In this document: piece by piece, positions 33,923 to 47,009 of the stretch
How positions within the stretch are numbered: position 1 is the stretch's first letter
Layout of the letters: each line of letters opens with the position of its first letter
From: Pseudomonas sp. M30-35
GTDB taxonomy: Bacteria; Pseudomonadota; Gammaproteobacteria; Pseudomonadales; Pseudomonadaceae
Assembly: GCF_002163625.1 (NCBI RefSeq)
Contig: NZ_CP020892.1
Coordinates: 3,038,001 to 3,102,000, forward strand
Length of the DNA stretch: 64,000 nucleotides
Reading direction: 5' to 3'
Notes under the pieces: generated by a model
What the model saw: the letters and a program-made list of their open reading frames with translations, nothing else
The model's database searches: none
Told to the model about the DNA's origin: nothing
Position numbers and translations under genes: made by a program

Positions 33923-34396
33923 ATGCAGCTGTCTCAACCGCTAAATCAGACACAACTTCCACTATTCGAGGCTTTTATGGCTGTCAGCGCACCTGCACTG
34001 CCGCAAGAAGCACTCAACGATGCCTGGCAGGATCAGCCTCAGGCATTTAGCGAGTTGTCGCTCAGAGGCGCCGCGAGACACTGCCTAACCCTACTCGCCC
34101 CAATCCTTCGCGAGCTGAGCGAAAATGACAGCGAGCGCTGGCTGACGCTAATTGCGCCACCCGGCAACCTGACGCAAGGCTGGCTGCGCGATGCCGGCCT
34201 CAATCGCGAACGGATCTTGCTACTGCATCCGCGTGGTGAACAAAGCACACTGCAACTTGCAGAGGAAGCGTTGAAGCTGGGCCGTAGCCACACCGTAGTC
34301 AGCTGGCTTCATCCGCTTGAGCGTGCAGCTCGCCAGACCCTCGAAAGTGCTGCGCGCAAAGGCAGTGCACAAAGCCTGAATATCAGCTTGGGCTGA
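33923..34396 (+). CDS. sulA: SulA, SOS cell-division inhibitor
   Basis: A 157-residue protein that blocks FtsZ assembly during the SOS response. The core WLTLIAPPGNLTQGWLRDAG, RILLLHPRGEQST and VVSWLHPLE is conserved. The frame opens inside lexA at 33890; ATG 33923 has GGAG six bases upstream and is preferred. Co-transcribed with lexA from the SOS-controlled promoter. Confidence 0.93.
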   Translation: MQLSQPLNQTQLPLFEAFMAVSAPALPQEALNDAWQDQPQAFSELSLRGAARHCLTLLAPILRELSENDSERWLTLIAPPGNLTQGWLRDAGLNRERILLLHPRGEQSTLQLAEEALKLGRSHTVVSWLHPLERAARQTLESAARKGSAQSLNISLG

Positions 34397-34451
34397 TACG
34401 GCTCACATCAGTGCCATCTGTCGCGAGAGGCCGAGCTTTTTCAGGGATTGG

Positions 34452-34685
34452 TTAGTGCAGAACGCGCTCTTCACCTTCATGTTGAAAGTCGTTTTCGGCT
34501 AAACGCCCAGCCATCTGCACGCCCACATTGAGCATGGCTTTGGCCACTTCAACATGCTGCCCCTGCAGGAATGACTTCGCATCCGAGGAGAAATCCAGCA
34601 CTACAAGCGCCTCCTCATCGTCTGCGCGGCGCAAGGCGATACGGCCATCAGGTAGTTCTACGATTTCTAAAAACGAAGTAGGCAT
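34452..34685 (-). CDS. Conserved small protein of unknown function
   Basis: A 77-residue acidic protein (FLEIVELPDGRIALRRADD, then EALVVLDFSSDAKSFLQG) with no signal peptide, membrane helix or known motif. Its position between sulA and topA matches an uncharacterised gene in Pseudomonas. Start ATG 34685. No function can be assigned. Confidence 0.75.
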   Translation of the reverse strand: MPTSFLEIVELPDGRIALRRADDEEALVVLDFSSDAKSFLQGQHVEVAKAMLNVGVQMAGRLAENDFQHEGEERVLH

Positions 34686-34762
34686 AGGTTTGAGTCTCCA
34701 CGTTAGCCGCTCATTGTAACAGCCGACTAGAGCGTCGCCCTAGCCCGCTGATCAATAACGGC

Positions 34763-35281
34763 TTACCACTCGCTAAGCGATTCGCGGAAACGCCGCGCCA
34801 GAGCGGTTATTTGCTTGCGCCAAGCCTCAAGTGTTTCACGCTCAAGTAACTCAGGCTGCGGATCAATGCTAATCGCCTCAATCAAAGGCGTAGTCGGATC
34901 GACTTTAGCTTTGTGCTGCATCTGTGGCGGCTTATGCAGCGCCTTATATGCCTCTAACAACTGCGCAAGCCAGGTTTCAGAGTGACCCGCCAATTCAACC
35001 AGCTCCGAAAACTCCGGACTTGGCGCGGCTTCGAGCATTGACGAATCAAGCAGGACTTCAATCTGTGGCGACTGGCTGTTAGGCAAGCGGTAGTAACCGG
35101 CGATCTCGTGGCACAAACCGAGTACAGCGCCATATAAATGGAACAGCGTAGCCTCACGCTCGGCCTGAACCAGTCCCTGAACATTCATTGCTTGCGACTC
35201 TTGCGCCTTGCGCCATGACTCCAGCGACAAGCCAGCGTAAAAGATTTTTTGATTGGTGCGGGTGTACAACTCGTTAGCCAT
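34763..35281 (-). CDS. Conserved protein, DUF6586-like
   Basis: A 172-residue, mainly helical, soluble protein beginning MANELYTRTNQKIFYAGLSL and containing LHLYGAVLGLCHEIAGYYRLP-like content (FHLYGAVLGLCHEIAGYY). It resembles the Pseudomonas DUF6586 family by memory. The frame opens at a TTG (35287); ATG 35281 with GAGGAG upstream is preferred. Located between topA and a small conserved gene; function unknown. Confidence 0.75.
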   Translation of the reverse strand: MANELYTRTNQKIFYAGLSLESWRKAQESQAMNVQGLVQAEREATLFHLYGAVLGLCHEIAGYYRLPNSQSPQIEVLLDSSMLEAAPSPEFSELVELAGHSETWLAQLLEAYKALHKPPQMQHKAKVDPTTPLIEAISIDPQPELLERETLEAWRKQITALARRFRESLSEW

Positions 35282-35337
35282 GGCCAACCACTCCTCGACA
35301 GATCAACGATCAAAACTTGAGCAGACTGGTTTGCGCC

Positions 35338-35404
35338 AGCCAAGCTGATTTTAAGCTTGGCTAACTAGAGGTCCAGCCGTGCAGGCACTGAGCCTGCGCG
35401 GCTG
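35338..35404. terminator. Tandem hairpins downstream of topA
   Basis: Two strong stems: CAGCCGTGCAGGC (35374-35386) with GCCTGCGCGGCTG (35392-35404), and AGCCAAGCT (35338-35346) with AGCTTGGCT (35354-35362). They fill the 130-bp gap between topA and the next minus-strand gene. T-runs are weak, so this may be an imperfect terminator or processing site. Confidence 0.55.
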
Positions 35405-35410
35405 CTCCAA

Positions 35411-38023
35411 TCAACGCTTCTTGTCTTCGACCTTCCACTTACCGCCGTCAAAGAATGCTTTCCAGCCTGTAGGTTTACCTTCGACCTCAGTCTGTACATA
35501 TTGCTCTTTGGTTTTACGGCTGTAACGAATAACTGCTGGACGGCCTTCTGGATCTTTCTGTGGCGCGCTGAACAGGAATTCGTACTTCGGGTCGATCTCG
35601 TCTTTGTGCGGCAGAATCTCGATCACCAGTGGAGCACGGGTCTCACGATTCTTTGGAAACTGGCTGGCAGCCAAGAACAGACCCGATGCGCCATCGCGCA
35701 ACACATAGGTGTCATTGACCTTCTCGCACTTCAGTTCCGGCATTTTAACCGCGTCCATCTTTGGTGGCGCAGGCTCACCGCTACGCAGCAATTTACGGGT
35801 GTTTTTGCACTCGCTATTGGTGCAACCAAAGAACTTGCCGAAACGACCGGTTTTCAGCTGCATCTCGCTGCCGCACTTATCGCACTCAAGACTCGGGCCT
35901 TCGTAACCCTTGATCCGGTATTGACCGGTTTCAATCTCGTAGCCAGCACAATCCGGGTTATTACCGCAGATATGCAGCTTGCGCGTTTCGTCCAGCAGAT
36001 AAGCATCCATCGCGGTGTCGCAAATCTTGCAGCGATGCTTGCCGAGCAGCACCAGGGATTCCGACTCGCCCTCGTCGTCCGCAGCGATTTCATCGCCAGG
36101 CACCAGATTGATGGTCGACTTACAGCGCTCCTTGGGTGGCAAGCTGTAGCCTGAGCAGCCGAGGAACACGCCGGTCGAGGCCGTGCGGATCATCATCGGA
36201 CGACCACACTCGCGACAGGCAATATCAGTCAGCGTTGGCGTGTTGGCACGCATGCCGGTGTCACCGTCAGCCGCTACTTCAAGTTTTTTCTTGAAATCGC
36301 CGTAGAACTCATCGAGCACGTTTTTCCACTCACGCTCGCCCTGAGCAACATCATCGAGGTGCTCTTCCATGCCAGCGGTGAAACCGTAGTCCATTAGATT
36401 AGAGAAACTTTCAGACAGTCGCTCAGTAACGATATCGCCCATCTTTTCCGAGTAGAAACGACGGTTGTGCAGTGCAACGTAGCCGCGATCCTGAATCGTC
36501 GAGATGATTGCTGCATAGGTCGACGGACGACCAATACCACGCTTTTCCATCTCTTTAACCAAGCTGGCTTCCGAGTAACGCGCTGGCGGCTTGGTGAAGT
36601 GCTGGCTCGGATCAAGCTTGATCAGCTTGAGTGCTTCACCCTGATTCATTTCAGGCAGCACGGCATCGTCACCCGGCTTGCTCAACTGTGGCAACGCCCG
36701 GGTGTAACCATCAAACTTGAGGATACGGCCCTTGGCCCGCAACTCGAACTGCGCAGCCGCGACCGTAACAGTCGTCGACAGGTATTGCGCCGGTGGCATC
36801 TGACATGCAACGAACTGGCGCCAGATCAGCTCATACAGACGCTCGGCATCACGTTCCATACCGCTCAGCTGAGTCGGCTTGGTGTTGACATCGGAGGGAC
36901 GAATCGCTTCGTGAGCCTCTTGCGCACCTTCTTTGCTGCTGTACATGTTCGGCGTTTCCGGCAGGTACTTCTTGCCGAATTCGTCTTCAATAAAGCTGCG
37001 CACCATGCTTACGGCATCGGCCGACAGGTTCGTCGAGTCGGTACGCATATAAGTGATGTAGCCAGCCTCATACAGACGCTGCGCCATCATCATGGTCTTT
37101 TTCACGCCGAAGCCCAGGCGATTGCTTGCAGCCTGTTGCAGGGTCGAAGTGATAAAAGGTGCAGAAGGCTTGCTGCTGGTCGGTTTGTCTTCACGCTTGG
37201 CGACGCTGTAGCTGGATGCTTTAAGCGTCTCCAGCGCAGCCATAGCCTGCGCTTCGTTGAGCGGCTTGAATGCTGCGCCGTTCTCACGGGCCACTTCAAA
37301 ACGCACGGTGTCTTTTTTGCCAGTAGCCAGATCAGCATGCACTTCCCAGTACTCTTCCGGGACAAAGGCACGAATCTCTTTTTCACGCTCAACCACCAGC
37401 TTGACCGCTACCGACTGCACGCGACCTGCCGACAGACCGCGAGCAATCTTCGACCACAACAATGGCGAAACCATGTAACCCACTACACGGTCGAGAAAGC
37501 GTCGGGCTTGCTGAGCGTTTACTCGATTGATATCGAGTTCGCCTGGCTTGGAGAATGCCTCTTGAATGGCTTTCTTGGTGATCTCGTTAAACACCACGCG
37601 CTTGTAACGACTGTCATCACCACCAATGGATTCGCGCAGGTGCCAGGCAATGGCTTCCCCCTCGCGGTCCAAGTCGGTTGCGAGATAGATGGTGTCGGCG
37701 TCTTTGGCTAAGCGGCGCAATTCATCAACGACTTTCTCTTTGCCCGGAAGGATCTCGTACTTGGCTTTCCAGCCATGCTCGGGATCAACCCCCATGCGCG
37801 CAACCAATTGACGCTTGGCTTTTTCCTTTGGCGACAGAGCCGGAGCTTCGCCTGCAGCAGCTTTTCCGCGTTTGGCCGGTTCTTTGGCCGCACTTGCCGA
37901 ACCACTAGTAGGCAGGTCACGGATGTGGCCGATGCTCGACTTCACCACGTACTCGTTGCCCAAGTACTTGTTGATGGTCTTGGCCTTGGCCGGGGATTCC
38001 ACGATGACCAGCGATTTACCCAT
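35411..38023 (-). CDS. topA: TopA, DNA topoisomerase I
   Basis: An 870-residue type IA enzyme relaxing negative supercoils. TOPRIM domain: [18 protein letters not shown] and [14 protein letters not shown]; catalytic Tyr325 in [14 protein letters not shown]. The C-terminus carries three four-Cys zinc-finger-like motifs (CRECG...C, CKICD...C, CDKCG...C) and a C-terminal domain. A lysine/alanine-rich insert (about 43-70) after the first motif is common in Pseudomonas. Start ATG 38023. Confidence 0.97.
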   Translation of the reverse strand: MGKSLVIVESPAKAKTINKYLGNEYVVKSSIGHIRDLPTSGSASAAKEPAKRGKAAAGEAPALSPKEKAKRQLVARMGVDPEHGWKAKYEILPGKEKVVDELRRLAKDADTIYLATDLDREGEAIAWHLRESIGGDDSRYKRVVFNEITKKAIQEAFSKPGELDINRVNAQQARRFLDRVVGYMVSPLLWSKIARGLSAGRVQSVAVKLVVEREKEIRAFVPEEYWEVHADLATGKKDTVRFEVARENGAAFKPLNEAQAMAALETLKASSYSVAKREDKPTSSKPSAPFITSTLQQAASNRLGFGVKKTMMMAQRLYEAGYITYMRTDSTNLSADAVSMVRSFIEDEFGKKYLPETPNMYSSKEGAQEAHEAIRPSDVNTKPTQLSGMERDAERLYELIWRQFVACQMPPAQYLSTTVTVAAAQFELRAKGRILKFDGYTRALPQLSKPGDDAVLPEMNQGEALKLIKLDPSQHFTKPPARYSEASLVKEMEKRGIGRPSTYAAIISTIQDRGYVALHNRRFYSEKMGDIVTERLSESFSNLMDYGFTAGMEEHLDDVAQGEREWKNVLDEFYGDFKKKLEVAADGDTGMRANTPTLTDIACRECGRPMMIRTASTGVFLGCSGYSLPPKERCKSTINLVPGDEIAADDEGESESLVLLGKHRCKICDTAMDAYLLDETRKLHICGNNPDCAGYEIETGQYRIKGYEGPSLECDKCGSEMQLKTGRFGKFFGCTNSECKNTRKLLRSGEPAPPKMDAVKMPELKCEKVNDTYVLRDGASGLFLAASQFPKNRETRAPLVIEILPHKDEIDPKYEFLFSAPQKDPEGRPAVIRYSRKTKEQYVQTEVEGKPTGWKAFFDGGKWKVEDKKR

Positions 38024-38138
38024 GGATCAGAAAATTCCTGAATGTGAAGAAAAGAAAAGGCAGGAGACGCCTTGTCTGGCACCGCTATATATAGTGGCGC
38101 TCAAGGCAAGGTCAAGTTTAGGTGTTCAGCCGAGTGCC

Positions 38139-38375
38139 TCAAGGTTTACCAAAAAGCGGCGTTTCAGCTTCGATCAGAGCGAAGCGTGGAACGCTTTCGC
38201 CGTCAACATCGACACGCTCACAAAACATCTCAAGCGGACGAACCCAAAGCCCATAATCACCGTACAGCGCCTGATAAACAACGACCTGCTGCTCAGTTTC
38301 AGAATGTTGCGCGACGCCAAAAACACGGTACTCAGGGCCTTTGTAGTGGCGGTAAAGACCGGGTTTTATCTGCAT
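38139..38375 (-). CDS. DUF1653 family protein
   Basis: A 78-residue protein with the DUF1653 core: GLYRHYKGPEYRVFGVAQHSET, VVYQALYGDYGLWVRPLEMF. These small beta-rich proteins are widespread and of unknown function, with a fold thought to suit binding small ligands or nucleic acid. ATG 38375 follows AAGGA; GTG 38378 directly before it is possible. In Pseudomonas it regularly sits between topA and fadA. Confidence 0.88.
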   Translation of the reverse strand: MQIKPGLYRHYKGPEYRVFGVAQHSETEQQVVVYQALYGDYGLWVRPLEMFCERVDVDGESVPRFALIEAETPLFGKP

Positions 38376-38466
38376 CACTCACTTCCTTAAAAAAATAAAA
38401 ATTTATCGCAAGGGAATACCTGAAAAAAACTAGCTCGGTATTTTTTCAGCAACTCCCCAACAAACA

Positions 38467-38492
38467 AAAACCGGGGCACAAGGCCCCGGTTT
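38467..38492 (-). terminator. Terminator of fadBA
   Basis: Stem AACCGGGGC (38469-38477) / GCCCCGGTT (38483-38491) followed on the minus strand by TTTGTTTG, about 16 bp past the fadA stop. Confidence 0.88.
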
Positions 38493-38507
38493 CGCATCCC
38501 TGAACGA

Positions 38508-41860
<3,353 letters not shown>

Positions 41861-42339
41861 CAACTGATCTCCACGATATGGAAGCTAAACAGTACACATC
41901 AGAGCCAACCAGCAAGCTGCTCCGCGGCTGAGCCGCCTAGAGTAGCGTTAAAAACGCCTGGCACACCCACTGATGCGATATTCGAGCAGTAAAGGCGTCG
42001 TTTATTACAAACAAACGCTCAATTCATACGCCCGTTTGATTTGGGTCGGCACACATTCAGGGAAAAGACTTAACTTGTCAATTGTCGATCGGTGAGTGAA
42101 AGCCGACAAAAATGCTGGAAAACCCTGCCAGAGCCATGCGAGCTGTGGCCTGCAAAGGATTATTAGCAAATCTTTTGACCTGTAATTCAGCAACAGTCGG
42201 CCGCAAAAGCAGCGCAATAACACGCTAGTAAATCAGTCCACGGCCCGGTACATTTATAGACAGATGGCAGGCAAAGACCTGCCACAACTTGCCAACCAAA
42301 ACAACAACGAACCCTACTAAAGGGTCTATGGAGCGCTGC
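41861..42339. other. Intergenic region between fadB and a conserved plus-strand gene, 479 bp
   Basis: Divergent promoter region with no supported gene. A stem GGCAGG/CCTGCC occurs at 42266-42283 and ACCCT/AGGGT near 42312-42327 just before the next gene. No perfect PsrA box is present. Confidence 0.5.
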
Positions 42340-43161
42340 ATGACAAGCCGAATGCTTGCCATTTCTCTACGTACTTTCCTAGTTATCGCTATGCTCCTGA
42401 TCAGCCCGCTTAGCCCAGCTGCAACGACTCCGGCAGAGAGCCTGCTACAGCTTCACCAGATGCGCCTTGACACCCAAAAAAGCCTCAGCAGCTTCTACAT
42501 GTATAACAACATGGAAGGTGATCAGCGTTATGCGCGGATGATCGATGAGGCTATCAGCCAAGCCAATCAGGCCTTAGCGGGCTTGCAAGATTTAAACGGG
42601 GACAGCTCGAAAGCTCTCAGCGGCCAACTGATTGAGCTCTGGAGCAGCTACGAGAGCAACCTCAAACAATTAGTTAGCACCCTTAAAGCCCAAGGCTATA
42701 CCGACTTGCAGCCGGTGGCAGATCTGGCCGAACACAATCAAAGAATCATGGCGCTGAGCCAAGAGCTCTACAGCAAGATTGAGCAGGAAAGTGGCTATAG
42801 CGTGCCACCGCTGATTCAGCAAAGCCGTAAGCAAAGCCTATTGATGCAAGCTATTGCGGTCGATTATTCATCGCGCAGTGCATCGGTAGGAGCGACCTTC
42901 ATGGGCGGCGGTGACAGCCGTAGCATCGAAGAGTTGGTCAGCGAGTTTGCCAGCACTCTGAAGCAGCTCAGTCAGGCGCCTGAAAATACGGATCAAACCA
43001 GTGAAACGCTGAACAATGTAGGCACAAAATGGAACTACATTGAAAAGTCATTGAAAAATTACAATGAAAACAGTGTACCCTTCTTGGTTAGCAAGTACTC
43101 AGACAGCATCATTGAGGAGCTGGAACGGCTATCCTCACAATATGCAGCTGCATCGACCTAA
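42340..43161 (+). CDS. Conserved exported protein, unknown function
   Basis: A 273-residue protein with a signal peptide (MLAISLRTFLVIAMLLISPLSPA after a short start) and a mainly helical, probably coiled-coil mature part (LLQLHQMRLDTQKSLSSFY, EELVSEFASTLKQLSQ). ATG 42340 has GGAG at 7 bp; ATG 42328 is an alternative. The gene lies at the position of an uncharacterised gene between fadBA and uup in Pseudomonas. No catalytic motif is visible. Confidence 0.75.
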   Translation: MTSRMLAISLRTFLVIAMLLISPLSPAATTPAESLLQLHQMRLDTQKSLSSFYMYNNMEGDQRYARMIDEAISQANQALAGLQDLNGDSSKALSGQLIELWSSYESNLKQLVSTLKAQGYTDLQPVADLAEHNQRIMALSQELYSKIEQESGYSVPPLIQQSRKQSLLMQAIAVDYSSRSASVGATFMGGGDSRSIEELVSEFASTLKQLSQAPENTDQTSETLNNVGTKWNYIEKSLKNYNENSVPFLVSKYSDSIIEELERLSSQYAAAST

Positions 43162-43271
43162 GCGCTCAAGCAATTATGCGAAATAACCGCGTCGATATGG
43201 GTACACAGAATTTACCGGCCTGCCTGGCCAACTTTCCAGCCCGGTGCTTGCATCGGGCTTTTCTTTGCCTG

Positions 43272-43709
43272 CTAAAAGTAGCTTTTGAGAAAACCGCTGA
43301 TCGCTTCCAGATCCTGTGCTTTAGCACTCTCACCCCAGCACACGGCAACCATTTGCGGACTCAGCTCAGCCTTGTAGACATCTGCAGGCAAGCTCGCCAA
43401 CTGCTCAGCAAGCCCAGCATTCGCGCACGGCTCACGCCATTGATTGAGCCACTGCCCCGGCTCTGCCTGCCAATAACACCAGCTGTCCTTATGCCCACGA
43501 CGCCGCGCCAGGTGATACTGCGGACAAGTGGCGGGCTGCCCACGCTGCATCCAGTGCGGCCACTCTTGGCGCGATATATTCACGGCCAAACCGAATTGTC
43601 TGGCCTGCATACGCACATCCATGCGCCCACGCAAACGCCGCGAAGGCATGAGCATTGCCAAGGGGCTGAGCACACAAAAAAGCAAAGCCAACACAATCCA
43701 AGTGGTCAT
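43272..43709 (-). CDS. Conserved membrane-anchored protein, unknown function
   Basis: A 145-residue protein with an N-terminal hydrophobic helix (MTTWIVLALLFCVLSPLAML), a basic stretch (PSRRLRGRMDVR) and a soluble domain rich in Trp and Cys. No known motif. The frame opens at 43742; ATG 43709 starts the helix and is preferred although its ribosome site is weak. Convergent with the gene ending at 43161 and divergent from usp. Confidence 0.7.
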   Translation of the reverse strand: MTTWIVLALLFCVLSPLAMLMPSRRLRGRMDVRMQARQFGLAVNISRQEWPHWMQRGQPATCPQYHLARRRGHKDSWCYWQAEPGQWLNQWREPCANAGLAEQLASLPADVYKAELSPQMVAVCWGESAKAQDLEAISGFLKSYF

Positions 43710-43797
43710 AGGGTATATCTCTATTGTAAAAGCCTGCCGCAAGCGCTAATTAACGTTCATACTTAGATTCATCGACTATCCATTTAAGGAGTCTCTC

Positions 43798-44238
43798 ATG
43801 TCCTACACACATATCTTGGTCGCTGTAGACCTAACCGAAGAGTGCGACCCGGTCATGAGCCGTGCGCAAATTCTGGCACGCAACAACGACGCTAAGCTGT
43901 CAGTAGTGCATGTTGTCGAACCAATGGCCATGGCATTTGGTGGTGACGTGCCAATGGATTTGTCGATGCTGCAACAGCAGCAATTTGATCAGGCCCGTGA
44001 ACGCCTTGATACATTTGCAGTGAAATACAACGAGCTGGCCGCTGATCAACGGCATCTGACCTACGGCCAACCGCGTCAAGAGATCCACCGCCTAGCTGAA
44101 GAACAAGGTTGCGATCTGATCATTGTGGGTAGTCATGGTCGCCACGGCCTCGCCCTGCTGCTTGGATCTACCGCTAATGACGTGCTTCACGGCGCCCCTT
44201 GTGATGTGCTCGCCGTGCGCTTGAAAAAGCCTGAGTAA
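43798..44238 (+). CDS. Universal stress protein, UspA family
   Basis: A 146-residue single-domain Usp starting YTHILVAVDLTEECDPVMSRA. The ATP-binding pattern G-2x-G-9x-G(S/T) is present as GRHGLALLLGSTAN. Such proteins bind ATP and help survival under starvation or low oxygen; the specific role is unknown. AAGGAG precedes ATG 43798. A large hairpin follows the gene. Confidence 0.93.
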   Translation: MSYTHILVAVDLTEECDPVMSRAQILARNNDAKLSVVHVVEPMAMAFGGDVPMDLSMLQQQQFDQARERLDTFAVKYNELAADQRHLTYGQPRQEIHRLAEEQGCDLIIVGSHGRHGLALLLGSTANDVLHGAPCDVLAVRLKKPE

Positions 44239-44251
44239 ACTTCACAGCGGT

Positions 44252-44286
44252 GCCCAAGCCTGCCAGCTTAGCTGGCAGGCTTGGGC
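44252..44286. terminator. Long perfect hairpin between convergent genes
   Basis: A 16-bp perfect stem, GCCCAAGCCTGCCAGC with GCTGGCAGGCTTGGGC and a 3-nt loop, lies between usp (+) and the gene at 44291-44977 (-). It lacks a clear T-run on either strand, so it may be a strong processing barrier or mutual terminator. Confidence 0.65.
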
Positions 44287-44290
44287 AGTG

Positions 44291-44977
44291 TCACTCCAAA
44301 CCCTCTCCCGCACTCATCACCATTGGCCGGACTTTCTGTAGCTGGGTTTCCAGCGAGTAGGTCATGCTTGATGACATCGAAAAGAAAGTTAAAAACGCCT
44401 TCAAATTAGAGTCACCCTTGCAAGTGTCGTGAATCCGCTGCCAGAACGCCTGATTAACCAACTGCAATTGCTGGAACATCCGCACCAACCCCTTCAACTC
44501 CCAGTCGGCATGACGCCCTTCTCGCGAATTGAAATATTGACGCGACAAATAGAGTGAGAATGCGCGCAGGATAAACTCCTGATTACTGGCAAACGGCAGA
44601 TGGTGCTGTGCCATCGGCTTTAGTTTGCCCAGCACTGGGCACGCGCTGGTTGCCATGATCACCCCAAGCAAAGCACGCAACCCCTCTTCGAGCCCTGCGT
44701 GCTTGGTGTATTCACGCTCAGGTGTACGCACCCAGACCATGGCTTTAGCAAATGCAGGCAAGCCTTGGAAGTCTTCGATCACGCGGTGCAGATCCACTGC
44801 AGCCGGGCAATGACTAAAACTGTCTTTGCTCAGCGGACAATTGCTGCATTGTTGGTTGCTCAGGCGTGTCCATGCCGGTGCACTGGTTGCTTCTAACGGA
44901 TCGTATTCACGGTCCAGCTCGATGCGATAATTAAACTGATGACTGTCGTCGAGAGTAATGCGGTACTCGATAGACAT
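44291..44977 (-). CDS. Conserved protein (possibly DUF6901 family)
   Basis: A 228-residue soluble protein starting MSIEYRITLDDSHQFNYRIE, with a four-Cys cluster SNQQCSNCPLSKDSFSHCPA (about 42-61) that may bind metal, and a later Cys in ATSACPVLGKL. From memory it resembles DUF6901. A conserved helical C-terminal part follows. No function can be stated. Alone on the minus strand, downstream of uup. Confidence 0.65.
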   Translation of the reverse strand: MSIEYRITLDDSHQFNYRIELDREYDPLEATSAPAWTRLSNQQCSNCPLSKDSFSHCPAAVDLHRVIEDFQGLPAFAKAMVWVRTPEREYTKHAGLEEGLRALLGVIMATSACPVLGKLKPMAQHHLPFASNQEFILRAFSLYLSRQYFNSREGRHADWELKGLVRMFQQLQLVNQAFWQRIHDTCKGDSNLKAFLTFFSMSSSMTYSLETQLQKVRPMVMSAGEGLE

Positions 44978-45024
44978 TGAATTCTCCAGCAGGCTTAAGC
45001 GCTACAGTCCATGACTGCATAAAT

Positions 45025-45052
45025 GCCCAGCCCTCTAGAATGAGGGCTGGGC
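45025..45052 (-). terminator. Terminator-like hairpin after uup
   Basis: Stem GCCCAGCCCTC (45025-45035) / GAGGGCTGGGC (45042-45052), 35 bp past the uup stop. On the minus strand it is followed by ATTTATGC, a weak T-run. Confidence 0.65.
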
Positions 45053-45086
45053 TCTTATATTCAAGACGGTCCAGACTATCGGAGAA

Positions 45087-47009
45087 TTAGCCTTCCAGCT
45101 CTGCCCAACGTTCCAGTAAGTGATCCAGTTCCTCTTGCAGTACCGGCAATTTGGCCAAGACCTCCGCGGTTGTTTCAGCGGGCTGTTGGTAGAAGGCCGG
45201 GTCAGTGATTTGTGCCTGAACCGCCGCCATCTTTTGCTCGACTGCATCAATCTGTGCGGGCAAGGCTTCCAACTCACGCTGCAGTTTGTAGCTAAGTTTT
45301 TTCTTGGCTGGAGCACTCTGCTCAACCACAGGCGTTGCCGCTGGCTCAGGTGCTGCAACCACTGCAGAAGCCAGCTCAGCCTTACCGGCTTTAGTTTCAC
45401 CAACCCCCAACAAACGTGCCGAACCGCCTTGGCGGATCCAGTCCTGATAGCCGCCGACGTATTCACGCACGCGACCTTCGCCTTCAAACACCAGCGTGCT
45501 GGTCACCACGTTGTCGAGGAATGCCCGGTCGTGGCTGACCATCAGCACGGTGCCCGGGAAAGTCAGCAGAACTTCTTCAAGCAACTCAAGGGTTTCAACG
45601 TCGAGGTCATTGGTCGGTTCGTCGAGCACCAGCAAGTTTGCTGGCTTGCTGAATAGCTTGGCGAGCAGCAAACGTGCACGCTCACCACCTGACAGGGCTT
45701 TAACTGGTGTACGTGCGCGCTGCGGGCTGAACAGGAAGTCGCCAAGATAACTCAGCACATGTCGGCTCTGGCCGTCGATCTCGATAAAGTCACGGCCTTC
45801 AGCTACATTGTCGATAACGGTTTTTTCCAGATCCAACTGATGACGCAGCTGGTCGAAATAAGCCACATCAATGCGCGTACCTTCATCAACACTACCGCTG
45901 GTAGGTTGCAGGCCACCAAGCATCAGCTTGAGCAATGTGGTTTTACCGGTACCGTTAGCACCCAGCAAACCAATTCGGTCACCACGCTGCAGCACCATCG
46001 AAAAATCCTTAACCAGCATCGGACCATCAGGATGGGCGAAGCTGACGTTCTCAAGCACCATCACCTGCTTGCCTGATTTCTCGGCTGTTTCCAGCTGAAT
46101 GTTGGCTTTACCGGTGCGTTCACGACGCTCACTGCGCTCAACGCGTAGCGCCTTGAGGGCACGAACACGGCCTTCGTTACGGGTGCGTCGGGCTTTGATG
46201 CCTTGACGAATCCACACTTCCTCTTGCGCTAGGCGCTTGTCGAACAGTGCGTTGGCGGTTTCTTCAGCAGCCAGTGTCGCTTCTTTATGCACCAGGAAAC
46301 TGGCGTAATCACCATTCCAGTCGATCAGGCCGCCACGGTCCAGTTCAAGAATACGGGTTGCCAGATTCTGCAGGAATGAACGGTCGTGGGTAATAAACAG
46401 CACTGCGCCCTGAAAACCAATCAGCGCCTCTTCCAGCCAGGCAATAGCGCCAATATCCAAGTGGTTGGTTGGCTCATCGAGCAGCAGCAGATCAGGTTCA
46501 GAAACCAATGCCTGGGCCAGCAAGACGCGACGGCGCCAACCACCGGACAGCTCAGCCAGCGTTTTGTCGGCAGGCAATTGCAAACGGCTCAAGGTGCTGT
46601 CGACCAACTGCTGCAAGCGCCAGCCATCACGGGCTTCAAGGTCTTGCTGCACGTGCATCAGTTTATCGAGGTCAGCCTCGTTTTGAATGTTCTGGCTCAG
46701 GTGATGGTATTCAGCCAGCAACGCACCGACGCCATCCAGACCTTCAGCCACAACGTCAAACACTGTACGTTCGTCGGCACGCGGCAATTCTTGCGGCAAC
46801 TCGCCTATTTTAAGACCGGGAGCGCGCCACACGGCGCCTTCATCCGGTTTTTGGTCGCCCTTGACCAACTTCAGCATGCTCGATTTGCCTGTGCCATTAC
46901 GGCCAATAATACAAACGCGCTCGCCTCGGGCTATCTGCCAAGACACCTTGTCCAGCAGCGGCATGGCGCCGTACGCCAGGGAAACATCGGTGAACTTAAG
47001 CAGGGTCAT
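45087..47009 (-). CDS. uup: Uup, ABC-F ATPase
   Basis: A 640-residue soluble protein with two ABC cassettes: Walker A GRNGTGKSS and GANGTGKTT, signatures LSGGWRRRV and LSGGERARL, Walker B LLLLDEPTNHLD and LLVLDEPTNDLD, with a linker between them and a C-terminal coiled-coil, the mark of Uup. ABC-F proteins act on the ribosome; Uup also limits transposon excision and binds branched DNA. The frame opens at 47024; ATG 47009 gives the domain start. Divergent from slt. Confidence 0.93.
   Translation of the reverse strand: MTLLKFTDVSLAYGAMPLLDKVSWQIARGERVCIIGRNGTGKSSMLKLVKGDQKPDEGAVWRAPGLKIGELPQELPRADERTVFDVVAEGLDGVGALLAEYHHLSQNIQNEADLDKLMHVQQDLEARDGWRLQQLVDSTLSRLQLPADKTLAELSGGWRRRVLLAQALVSEPDLLLLDEPTNHLDIGAIAWLEEALIGFQGAVLFITHDRSFLQNLATRILELDRGGLIDWNGDYASFLVHKEATLAAEETANALFDKRLAQEEVWIRQGIKARRTRNEGRVRALKALRVERSERRERTGKANIQLETAEKSGKQVMVLENVSFAHPDGPMLVKDFSMVLQRGDRIGLLGANGTGKTTLLKLMLGGLQPTSGSVDEGTRIDVAYFDQLRHQLDLEKTVIDNVAEGRDFIEIDGQSRHVLSYLGDFLFSPQRARTPVKALSGGERARLLLAKLFSKPANLLVLDEPTNDLDVETLELLEEVLLTFPGTVLMVSHDRAFLDNVVTSTLVFEGEGRVREYVGGYQDWIRQGGSARLLGVGETKAGKAELASAVVAAPEPAATPVVEQSAPAKKKLSYKLQRELEALPAQIDAVEQKMAAVQAQITDPAFYQQPAETTAEVLAKLPVLQEELDHLLERWAELEG

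Noticed and set aside
36467..37711. 414-codon plus-strand frame antisense to topA
   Set aside because: Shadow of topA; no recognisable domain.
41990..42040. CAAAC...GTTTG pair upstream of fadB as a PsrA site
   Set aside because: Arms are more than 20 bp apart, outside the N2-4 spacing of the consensus.
42005..42223. 72-codon minus-strand frame upstream of fadB
   Set aside because: No ribosome site, no motif, lies in the likely promoter region.
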